Assembly (NCBI GenBank): GCA_041645025.1
Contig: JBAZQV010000048.1
Span: 1-6,534, forward strand
Direction of reading: 5' to 3'
Origin: GW2011-AR5 sp041645025
GTDB taxonomy: Archaea > Aenigmatarchaeota > Aenigmatarchaeia > GW2011-AR5
DNA: 6,534 nt
Under the pieces are notes generated by a model. It ran no database searches. It was not told the origin of the DNA and was given only the letters and a program-made list of their open reading frames with translations. Shown here piece after piece: positions 1 through 4,423 of this stretch. Position numbers and translations under genes: made by a program. Within the stretch, counting starts at the first letter, position 1, and the number at the start of each line of letters is the position of its first letter.

Positions 1-146
1 CTTTTTCCAATCCGCGCAAAATAGTCAGGACCTCTCTGAATTAATTCTCCATCTACGACTGTTTTTCCATCGTAAGTTGTGAATTCTCTTTCTCCGACTA
101 CGTGCTCTCTTGTATTATTCCTTCCGACATGTGCACAAACTTGCAT
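1..146 (-). CDS. Hypothetical protein, N-terminal part only (truncated by window edge)
   Basis: The reverse strand reads an open frame of 48 codons from an ATG at 146 out of the left edge, beginning MQVCAHVGRN and continuing with a polar segment containing YDGKTVVDGE and RGPDYFARIG. The start is chosen because a strong archaeal Shine-Dalgarno (GAGGTGAA, minus strand, 158-151) lies 6 nt before this ATG. An in-frame ATG at 164 lies upstream of that site and would encode MFEVKK first. There is no signal peptide or membrane segment in the visible part. I do not recognise the family from this fragment and assign no function. It is divergent from the mbf1 gene. Confidence 0.65.
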   Translation of the reverse strand, partial: MQVCAHVGRNNTREHVVGEREFTTYDGKTVVDGELIQRGPDYFARIGK

Positions 147-315
147 TTTTTTCACCTCAAACATAGGTTTGTTCCTGCCAAAAATCTGAAGGAATAGAAG
201 CAGGGTCAAATCATCGCCATTTTAGGCAATAATAATCTGAATAGGGCTGAAGCTAATGATATTGCATATTATGATGTTCAGCGCGTACTTCATACCGATA
301 TCCTTATTATTATAA

Positions 316-323
316 TTTATAAG
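316..323 (+). promoter_or_regulatory. TATA box of mbf1 (leaderless promoter)
   Basis: TTTATAAG lies in an A/T-rich tract with its centre about 26 nt upstream of the mbf1 ATG at 345. That is the usual archaeal TATA-to-start distance, so transcription should begin at or next to the start codon. No Shine-Dalgarno site is seen, which agrees with a leaderless mRNA. Confidence 0.6.
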
Positions 324-344
324 CTTTCCAACAATCAGAAAAAT

Positions 345-701
345 ATGGAGTGCGAATTGTGCGGCCGTAATGCCCATCTGGTTCAGGCAGAGATCGAGGG
401 AACCGTATTATCTGTTTGCGACACATGCTCCAATCTAGGCAAAAAGACAGAAATACGTGTGGAGATAGGTGATAAACGCCAAAGCAGAATGGATTTCAAC
501 ACTATATACCCCAATTTCTCAAAAATTATAATGAGTTCACGCACCAAAGCAGGACTCAATCTGGAGGACCTAGGAAAGAAGATAAACGAGAAGGCCTCTG
601 TACTGGAACGCGTCGAACGCGGCATGCGTCCTACGGACGAGCTTGCTAAAAAACTGGAAAAGGCGCTGAAGATTAAGCTACTGGGATATCAGGAGCAGTG
701 A
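345..701 (+). CDS. mbf1: MBF1-like transcription factor (zinc ribbon + HTH)
   Basis: This 118-residue protein has the two-part archaeal multiprotein-bridging-factor architecture. The N-terminal zinc ribbon has Cys3-x2-Cys6 and Cys25-x2-Cys28. The C-terminal Cro/C1-type helix-turn-helix spans about residues 57-113, with the family phrases RTKAGLNLEDLGKKI, LERVERGMRP and AKKLEKALKIKLL. The family is cytoplasmic and linked to transcription or to the ribosome; its exact archaeal role is not settled. Archaeal members are usually nearer 150-170 residues; the shorter length here comes from a short linker and lack of a C-terminal extension. The start is fixed by the zinc ribbon beginning at Met1-Glu-Cys and by the TATA spacing. 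The frame stays open upstream to a stop at 194-196 but holds no ATG, GTG or TTG. Confidence 0.92.
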   Translation: MECELCGRNAHLVQAEIEGTVLSVCDTCSNLGKKTEIRVEIGDKRQSRMDFNTIYPNFSKIIMSSRTKAGLNLEDLGKKINEKASVLERVERGMRPTDELAKKLEKALKIKLLGYQEQ

Positions 702-728
702 GCCCACTTCTTTATTAAATATTCTTAC

Positions 729-734
729 TTTAAA
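729..734 (+). promoter_or_regulatory. Probable TATA box of the tRNA-His gene
   Basis: TTTAAA sits about 36 nt before the mature tRNA 5' end at 767/768. A start near 757 would leave a short leader removed by RNase P. The assignment rests on position and composition only. Confidence 0.45.
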
Positions 735-782
735 GTAGATTGAAGTGCGTAAGCATTTTTAGAGATGGCAGCTATGGTGTAG

Positions 783-811
783 ACGCTTTTTCAAAAGAAA
801 AGGTGGCAAAA
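783..811 (+). other. Probable non-canonical tRNA intron in the D-loop
   Basis: A D-loop read straight through would have AG, about 29 extra bases, then CTTGGTA. The insert contains a hairpin, GCTTTTTC/GAAAAGGT (785-792/797-804, two G-U pairs), with loop AAAA. I could not find a strict bulge-helix-bulge. The best relaxed one pairs TGTA (778-781) with GGCA (805-808), 3 of 4 pairs, with bulges GAC and AAA; it would excise 784-810 instead. The boundaries given yield the most standard D-loop (A14 G15 ... G18 G19 ... A21) and are uncertain by 1-2 nt. Confidence 0.65.
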
Positions 812-834
812 CTTGGTAGCATCTGGGCCTGTGG

Positions 835-858
835 AAAACTTTTGAAAAGTTTACAGAA
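835..858 (+). other. tRNA-His intron at canonical position 37/38 (24 nt)
   Basis: A textbook bulge-helix-bulge is visible. The outer helix is GGGC/GCCC (825-828/860-863), the 4-bp central helix is CTGT/ACAG (829-832/853-856), and the 3-nt bulges are GGA (833-835) and AAA (857-859). The inner stem is AAACTTT/AAAGTTT (836-842/846-852). Cutting after the second base of each bulge removes 835-858 and leaves a 7-nt anticodon loop. This is the substrate of the archaeal tRNA splicing endonuclease. Confidence 0.92.
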
Positions 859-894
859 AGCCCCGAGGGCGGGTTCAAATCCCGCTAGCTGCCC

Positions 895-901
895 TCTTTT
901 T
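895..901 (+). terminator. T-rich terminator of the tRNA gene
   Basis: TCTTTTT follows directly after the tRNA 3' end, the usual archaeal termination signal for stable RNA genes. It overlaps the last bases of the convergent ridA stop codon (902-900). Confidence 0.5.
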
Positions 902-1274
902 ATTTAACAGCAATCATACTGATTTCTATTTTTGCGCCTAGAGGCAATTCTTTAACGCAAACAGTTTCTCTTGCGGGATAAGGTGCTGAAAAGTAGCTGC
1001 CATAAACTTCATTGACTTTTCCATAAATTGACATATCAGTAACGTAGATTGTAGTTTTAACAACTTGTTCAAAAGACACACTAGCTGCTTCAAGGATCAC
1101 TTTCAGATTTTTCATTATTTGATGGGTCTGTTCTTCGATACTTCCTTCGAGCATTTTTCCTTCTGGCGTCAGACAGATTTGACCAGAAGTAAATATCATG
1201 TTGTCTTTTACAACCGCCTGAGAAAAAGGACCTGTAGCTTTTGGAGCATTCGGTGTTTCAACTTTACTTTTCAT
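900..1274 (-). CDS. ridA: RidA family (2-iminobutanoate/2-iminopropanoate deaminase)
   Basis: This 124-residue protein of the YjgF/YER057c/UK114 family hydrolyses reactive enamine/imine intermediates released by PLP enzymes; members are cytosolic trimers. It begins with the typical TPNAPKATGPFSQAV and shows FTSGQI near residue 28. It ends in the signature PYPARETVCVKELPLGAK and IEISMIAV. Arg102 and Glu117 match E. coli RidA Arg105 and Glu120; Tyr17 is replaced by Phe17. The start at 1274 is chosen over an in-frame ATG at 1301 because it gives the standard family N-terminus, and because it overlaps the parvulin stop as TAATG with an AGAGG site 8 nt upstream. The two genes are therefore probably co-transcribed and translationally coupled. 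Confidence 0.93.
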   Translation of the reverse strand: MKSKVETPNAPKATGPFSQAVVKDNMIFTSGQICLTPEGKMLEGSIEEQTHQIMKNLKVILEAASVSFEQVVKTTIYVTDMSIYGKVNEVYGSYFSAPYPARETVCVKELPLGAKIEISMIAVK

Positions 1275-1549
1275 TATTCCAGCCTCTTTATAATATGCCA
1301 ACCGAATTCTGTTTTCACAGGCCCGGATATTTGTCCCTTCTCCAGCTTGAAAGCGGCATTTTCAAAAGGCTTCACCATCTGGCCCCGGCCAAAGGTGCTC
1401 AGGTCGCCGCTATTTTTGCGCGAAGGACAAAACGATTTTTGCTGAGCAACCGAAGCAAAGCTAGCACCATCTGCCAGATCTTCTAGGATGGCCTTTGCTT
1501 CCTGTTCTGTTTTGACCAGAATGTGTGCGCAGTGAACTTGATTTGGCAT
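1274..1549 (-). CDS. Parvulin-type peptidyl-prolyl cis-trans isomerase
   Basis: This 91-residue single-domain rotamase resembles E. coli PpiC (Par10) and the small archaeal parvulins; it catalyses cis/trans isomerisation of X-Pro bonds. It starts with the family AHILVK motif (His9). It then shows CPSRKNSGDLSTFGRGQMV (Cys41, Met59), PFENAAFKL (Phe62) and the closing GQISGPVKTEFGWHIIKRLE (His85), which are the positions lining the parvulin active site. There is no signal peptide, membrane anchor or WW domain, so it should be cytosolic. It is the first gene of the pair with ridA, has no Shine-Dalgarno, and has a TATA-like element 24 nt upstream, so the mRNA is probably leaderless. Confidence 0.92.
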   Translation of the reverse strand: MPNQVHCAHILVKTEQEAKAILEDLADGASFASVAQQKSFCPSRKNSGDLSTFGRGQMVKPFENAAFKLEKGQISGPVKTEFGWHIIKRLE

Positions 1550-1568
1550 GATTTTTATTTACACAATG

Positions 1569-1577
1569 AATATTTAA
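1569..1577 (-). promoter_or_regulatory. TATA box of the parvulin-ridA pair
   Basis: On the minus strand TTAAATATT is centred 24 nt before the parvulin ATG at 1549, within the 35-nt gap after the preceding antitoxin-like gene. The spacing predicts a leaderless transcript, separate from the TA-like pair upstream. Confidence 0.5.
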
Positions 1578-1584
1578 GCAGAAA

Positions 1585-1911
1585 TTACTGCAAGTCCAGT
1601 TTTAGCTTCTTAGTGTCTTCAGCCCTGATTACCACTTCACCACCTTTTGAGATTTTGTAGAATTCCGCCACCTCTTTCGGGAATCTCATGATCAGTGACT
1701 CGCCAAGCGTCCCTATTTTCACCGGTATGCCATGCTTGATTTTGTTGAAGACAAGCATTTTTTGTGCATCATCGGGGTGCAAAACTATTTCGTCGCATTT
1801 GGTGCATTTCCATGATCTCACTTTCATGCCCTCCATCGACATGAATTCCTTTTTCATCACGCTATTGCAGTTTGTGCATCGATGTTCAGCTTCCCATAAG
1901 TCTCTTTTCAT
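1585..1911 (-). CDS. Zinc-ribbon + AbrB-like protein, putative antitoxin/autorepressor
   Basis: The protein has 108 residues. Its N-terminal YgiT/MqsA-type zinc ribbon has Cys12-x2-Cys15 and Cys36-x2-Cys39. Residues about 63-104 look like a SpoVT/AbrB swapped-hairpin DNA-binding domain (GESLIMRFPKEVAEFYKI, SKGGEVVIRAED). This arrangement is common for antitoxins that bind both the toxin and their own promoter. It lies 6 nt after the stop of the DUF4258-like gene and has a strong GAGGTGA site placed so that the toxin TGA falls just upstream of the start, implying tight co-expression. The order toxin then antitoxin matches MqsRA-like modules. The DNA-binding and antitoxin roles are inferred from domain layout and neighbourhood. 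It could instead be a stand-alone regulator. Confidence 0.8.
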   Translation of the reverse strand: MKRDLWEAEHRCTNCNSVMKKEFMSMEGMKVRSWKCTKCDEIVLHPDDAQKMLVFNKIKHGIPVKIGTLGESLIMRFPKEVAEFYKISKGGEVVIRAEDTKKLKLDLQ

Positions 1912-1917
1912 AATTAT

Positions 1918-2214
1918 TCACCTCTTTTTGAATGTGATTATGCCAACATGCACAAGTCTCCATACTTCTTCCTCGTAGCCATCTGGATATTTCACTTTTG
2001 TCTTGGCTACGACAGCCTTTATTTCTTTCTCGCCTCTTTTCAGACATTTTTCTATAATGTTTTCAGTTCGCTTCGATGCACTGCAATCATATCCACTTTC
2101 AAGCACCTCTAGCACATCTGCCAAGTCTTTGTTGTATTTCATCAGCTCTCTAGTGGCTGCCAGTGTGGGCTCTATTCTAAGATTTTGGTAACGTACATCA
2201 AGCATCTGAACCAC
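1918..2214 (-). CDS. DUF4258-like small protein, putative toxin of a TA pair
   Basis: The 98-residue product (GTG start) contains the layout I associate with archaeal DUF4258 proteins: a helical ADVLEVLESGYDC, then SASKRTENIIEKCLKRGEKE, the strand IKAVVAKTKVKYPDGYEEE, and the C-terminal WRLVHVGIITF. DUF4258 proteins are often encoded beside YgiT-type zinc-ribbon genes and are thought to be RelE/MqsR-like toxins, as is the next gene here. Catalysis cannot be judged from sequence alone. An in-frame ATG at 2205 (MLDVRYQNL), preceded by GTGG, is an equally possible start and would give 95 residues. The promoter carries a palindrome. If it is not a toxin, it remains a conserved partner of the zinc-ribbon protein. 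Confidence 0.75.
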   Translation of the reverse strand: MVQMLDVRYQNLRIEPTLAATRELMKYNKDLADVLEVLESGYDCSASKRTENIIEKCLKRGEKEIKAVVAKTKVKYPDGYEEEVWRLVHVGIITFKKR

Positions 2215-2224
2215 ATATCTTTAA

Positions 2225-2244
2225 TGATATCTTATAGGATATCA
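2225..2244. promoter_or_regulatory. Palindromic operator candidate in the TA-like promoter
   Basis: TGATATC-TTATAG-GATATCA is a perfect 7-bp inverted repeat with a 6-bp spacer, and the spacer is itself nearly symmetrical. It lies between the TATA box (2252-2247, minus) and the toxin start, covering the expected transcription start. A bound dimer there would block initiation. The likely ligand is the zinc-ribbon/AbrB protein, by analogy with TA autoregulation. Confidence 0.6.
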
Positions 2245-2246
2245 AA

Positions 2247-2252
2247 TATATA
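2247..2252 (-). promoter_or_regulatory. TATA box of the TA-like pair
   Basis: TATATA, within CCTTATATATTT on the minus strand, lies about 35 nt before the GTG at 2214. Initiation is predicted near 2223 with a leader of about 10-18 nt. Confidence 0.55.
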
Positions 2253-2273
2253 AGGTTATTTCCCACATAAACT

Positions 2274-2279
2274 TTAAAT
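2274..2279 (+). promoter_or_regulatory. Probable TATA box of the AbrB-hutH-hisS operon
   Basis: TTTAAA, preceded by the purine-poor ACATAAAC tract, is centred about 26 nt before 2303. A start there leads into the ATG at 2312. A second A/T element, TATAAT at 2293-2298, is an alternative. The divergent TA-like promoter lies within 30 bp, so the two could influence each other. Confidence 0.45.
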
Positions 2280-2311
2280 GGCTTGATGTTTCTATAATTG
2301 TTGTGATAAAC

Positions 2312-2657
2312 ATGGAGTGTAAAACTGGTGGATTAGTTCACACAAGTATGTGACCTGCCCAGCATAAGCTCCAGAAAAATATCGAAGCCCGGTTCTCGAT
2401 CCTTACTTAATTTTTCTGCTTCTGTTGACGAGAAAGGCCGCATAAAAATACCGTCGAAAATTGCGCTGAAGAAAGTAAGCCTGGGCTATTTTCTTTACAG
2501 CAAGTGGTGCTTCTGCCCTATGGACGTCAGGAGCAAGAACCGCATTTCCATTCCTTCTTTTGTTAGGCGAAGCTTGGCAATCAACCAGCGCGATATGCTT
2601 AATTTTGCTTACGTTTATCCGGACAAGATTTTGCTAAGAGGTGGATTAAGTGAGTGA
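2312..2657 (+). pseudogene. AbrB/SpoVT-family gene with broken or unusual start
   Basis: A clearly protein-like frame runs from 2337 to the TGA at 2655-2657 (106 codons). It has two swapped-hairpin signatures: SVDEKGRIKIPSKIAL (about 2421-2468) and DVRSKNRISIPSFVRRSL followed by AINQRDMLNFAYVYPDKI and LLRGG (from about 2523). It has no ATG, GTG or TTG before Met62 (2520), which would give only a 45-residue single AbrB domain. Upstream, an ATG at 2312 with a nearby GTGAT opens a 13-codon frame (MECKTGGLVHTSM, then TGA at 2351) that would join by a +1 shift. It is thus either a frameshifted pseudogene, a recoded gene, or a short gene from 2520. Its end overlaps the next start by 8 nt (GTGAGTGA) and contains that gene's Shine-Dalgarno, so it belongs to the operon. 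Confidence 0.6.
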
Positions 2658-2871
2658 AAGAATTTATGATGAAATTGAAGAGAAAGTTAGAAGAGAAAAA
2701 CCAGAGCTCTGCGACCGTGGGAGTCGTTATTATCCGGTTGATTTTTATCATGAAGTTTTTCGCAGAGCAGACGAAATGTACAGAAACGGGCAAGTTACCG
2801 AAGATGTCAGGCGCATTGCATTTGAACAATACAGAGAGACTTGCGAAATGTACAAATGGACGGTGGGTTAA
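2650..2871 (+). CDS. Hypothetical 73-residue charged protein in the hutH-hisS operon
   Basis: A GTG start is supported by a strong GAGGTGG site (2638-2644) ending 5 nt before it; this site lies inside the end of the AbrB frame. The product is acidic/basic, mostly helical and soluble, with segments ERIYDEIEEKVRREKPE, YYPVDFYHEVFRRADEMY and VTEDVRRIAFEQYRET; Cys21 and Cys65 are its only cysteines. There is no membrane segment and no motif I recognise. The stop is 3 nt before the hutH ATG, and the hutH ribosome site (GGTGGG, 2862-2867) lies in its last codons, so translation of the two should be coupled. That placement suggests a role tied to the lyase or to operon regulation, but no function can be assigned. 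Confidence 0.75.
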   Translation: MSERIYDEIEEKVRREKPELCDRGSRYYPVDFYHEVFRRADEMYRNGQVTEDVRRIAFEQYRETCEMYKWTVG

Positions 2872-2874
2872 CGT

Positions 2875-4395
2875 ATGACTATTGAATTAAATGGAGAATC
2901 GCTGACAACAACAGATTTGGTAAGAGTAGCAAGAGACATGGAAAAAATAGAAATAAGCAGCGAATCGTTGGAGAAAATAAAGAGAAGCCGGGAAGTTGTT
3001 GAGACCATGTTTCGGAAAGGCGAGACAGCCTATGGCACAACCACAGGAATAGGTGAGCTCGCGAGTGTTTTGCTTACAGAGGAGCAGGCAAAGGAGTTCT
3101 CAAAGTACATGATTTATAGTCACGCTGGCGGCTGCGGCGAGCCTGCTAGCATAGAAGATTCCAGGGCAGCTATAGTATCAAGGATAAATGTTCTCTGCAA
3201 AGGCGTGTCAGGCGTGCGCCTGGAAGTCGTGGAATTTTTAACAGAAATGATTAACCGATGCGTTACGCCGGTCATGTGCAAGACGTCTGTCGGTGCTTGC
3301 GGCGATCTGGCACCGCTGGCACAGGCAATGCTGGTGCCAATGGGCGAAGGCGAAGCTTTCTACAACGGAAAAAAGATGACAGGCTTGGCTGCACTGACAG
3401 CCGCAGGATTGAAACCAATAAATTATGGGATAAGAGACGGCCTTGCTGTTATAAACGGCTCCAATCTGATAACTGGTATGGCTTCTCTAGAGGTGTACGA
3501 TTCGGATATTCTGATAAAAACTTCTGAGATTGCAGCAGCCATGACCTTTGAAGCGCTGAAAGCAGTAACCATGGCATTCGAGGATGAAATACTTAGGCTG
3601 AGAGGCTTTACAGGCGGCATCGAATGTGCTGAAAACATAAGAAGATTGATAGAAGGTTCAAAAATTTTGATCAAGCAAGAAAGAGTTCAGGATGCCTATA
3701 GCATAAGATCAACACCGCAGGTTGTCGGAACAATAAAAGATTCTTTGAATTACACACGCAAGCAGGTTGAAATAGAGTTGAATGCAGGCGCTGATAATCC
3801 TTTGTTCGTGCCAAAAGAAAACGGCTACAGGTATCTGGCAGGCGCAAATTTTCAGGGCACGCCTATTGCTTTGCCTTTGGAGATGCTTGGCACTGGAATT
3901 GCTATACTATCTGTAATCTCTGAAAGAAGAATCAACAGGCTTCTGAATCCTAACCTGAATGTTGGGCTGCCTGGTTTTCTGATAAGGGGTGCGGGACTTT
4001 TCTCAGGCATAATGATACCGCAGTACACTGCGGCATCTCTAGTATGCGAAAGCCGGATGCTATGCACGCCAACAGCAATAGGATCTATACCTACGGCAGC
4101 AGATCAGGAGGATTTTGTTTCAATGGGAACCAACACCGCAATCAAGACACGAAAAATAATCAATAACACGTCATATGTGATAGCTATAGAACTCCTTGCA
4201 GCAGCCCAGGCATTGGATTTGCGCGGCGGCACACCGGGCAGAGGCGTCAAAGCAGCTTACGATTTGATCAGAAAATACGTAAAATTCCTTGACAAAGACA
4301 GGCCGCTTTATCCAGACATAGAAGCTATTGCGAAACTTATCAGAGAAGGAGAAATTCTGAAGGCAGTTGAGAAAGAAATAGGAGAACTGAAGTAA
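2875..4395 (+). CDS. hutH: Histidine ammonia-lyase family (MIO enzyme) with Cys in the cofactor triad
   Basis: This 506-residue protein is full length for histidine ammonia-lyase, which converts L-histidine to trans-urocanate and ammonia (first step of histidine degradation, cytosolic homotetramer). Active-site positions match Pseudomonas HAL: Tyr53 (YGTTTGIG), His83 (YSHAGGCGEP, with the Ser-His pair typical of HAL rather than PAL), Asn194 (VINGSN), Gln272/Tyr275/Arg278 (QDAYSIR), Phe326 (GANFQGTP) and Glu392 (LVCES), followed by SIPTAADQEDFVSMG. The MIO-forming tripeptide is Ala141-Cys142-Gly143 in TSVGACGDLAPLA instead of Ala-Ser-Gly. Substrate preference among aromatic lyases/aminomutases is inferred; His83 and QEDxVSMG favour histidine. 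No hutU or hutI is seen nearby. It ends with tandem TAA stops, 28 nt before hisS. Confidence 0.88.
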   Translation: MTIELNGESLTTTDLVRVARDMEKIEISSESLEKIKRSREVVETMFRKGETAYGTTTGIGELASVLLTEEQAKEFSKYMIYSHAGGCGEPASIEDSRAAIVSRINVLCKGVSGVRLEVVEFLTEMINRCVTPVMCKTSVGACGDLAPLAQAMLVPMGEGEAFYNGKKMTGLAALTAAGLKPINYGIRDGLAVINGSNLITGMASLEVYDSDILIKTSEIAAAMTFEALKAVTMAFEDEILRLRGFTGGIECAENIRRLIEGSKILIKQERVQDAYSIRSTPQVVGTIKDSLNYTRKQVEIELNAGADNPLFVPKENGYRYLAGANFQGTPIALPLEMLGTGIAILSVISERRINRLLNPNLNVGLPGFLIRGAGLFSGIMIPQYTAASLVCESRMLCTPTAIGSIPTAADQEDFVSMGTNTAIKTRKIINNTSYVIAIELLAAAQALDLRGGTPGRGVKAAYDLIRKYVKFLDKDRPLYPDIEAIAKLIREGEILKAVEKEIGELK

Positions 4396-4423
4396 TAAAA
4401 GAACCAGAGGAGTATAGATTATT

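Larger units (their letters stand above)
767..893 (+). tRNA. tRNA-His(GTG) with encoded G-1 and two apparent introns
   Basis: The cloverleaf can be folded by hand. G-1 (767) faces C73 (893), the tRNA-His identity feature. The acceptor stem GCAGCTA/TAGCTGC (768-774/886-892) is 7 perfect pairs. The T arm GCGGG-TTCAAAT-CCCGC (869-885) is perfect. The D stem GTGT/GCAT (777-780/819-822) has two G-U pairs. The anticodon stem is TGGGC/GCCCC with a mismatch at 27-43. After removal of the intron at 835-858 the anticodon loop is CTGTGGA, anticodon GTG. The D-loop would carry about 29 extra bases unless a second intron (about 783-811) is removed, after which it reads AGCTTGGTA. The mature RNA is then 73 nt plus G-1. 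CCA is not encoded. The gene ends 6 nt from the convergent ridA stop. Its cognate synthetase hisS lies about 3.5 kb downstream. Confidence 0.9.

Noticed and set aside
165..310. C/D-box guide RNA between the first gene and mbf1
   Set aside because: ATGATG-like and CGATGAT-like C-box fragments occur on both strands, but no properly spaced CTGA D box follows any of them.
256..315. Tiny hydrophobic 19-codon frame (MILHIMMFS...)
   Set aside because: It has no ribosome site and overlaps the probable mbf1 promoter; it is short enough to arise by chance in A/T-rich DNA. A 23-codon minus-strand frame at 222-293 is rejected for the same reasons.
197..344. N-terminal extension of mbf1 upstream of the ATG at 345
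   Set aside because: The frame is open and reads somewhat protein-like, but has no ATG, GTG or TTG start. The TATA box lies within it, and MBF1 proteins normally begin at the zinc ribbon.
2385..2401. tRNA T-arm-like sequence (GGTTCTCGATCC) suggesting a tRNA fragment or attachment site
   Set aside because: No flanking acceptor or anticodon arms are present, and it lies in the upstream end of the AbrB frame. No direct repeat of the tRNA-His 3' end was seen, so there is no evidence for an integrated element.
2654..2878. Alternative 74-codon frame MKEFMMKLK... overlapping the 73-residue gene
   Set aside because: It is the +1 shadow of the 2650 frame: it overlaps the hutH start, has less protein-like composition, and the strong ribosome site is better spaced for the GTG at 2650.
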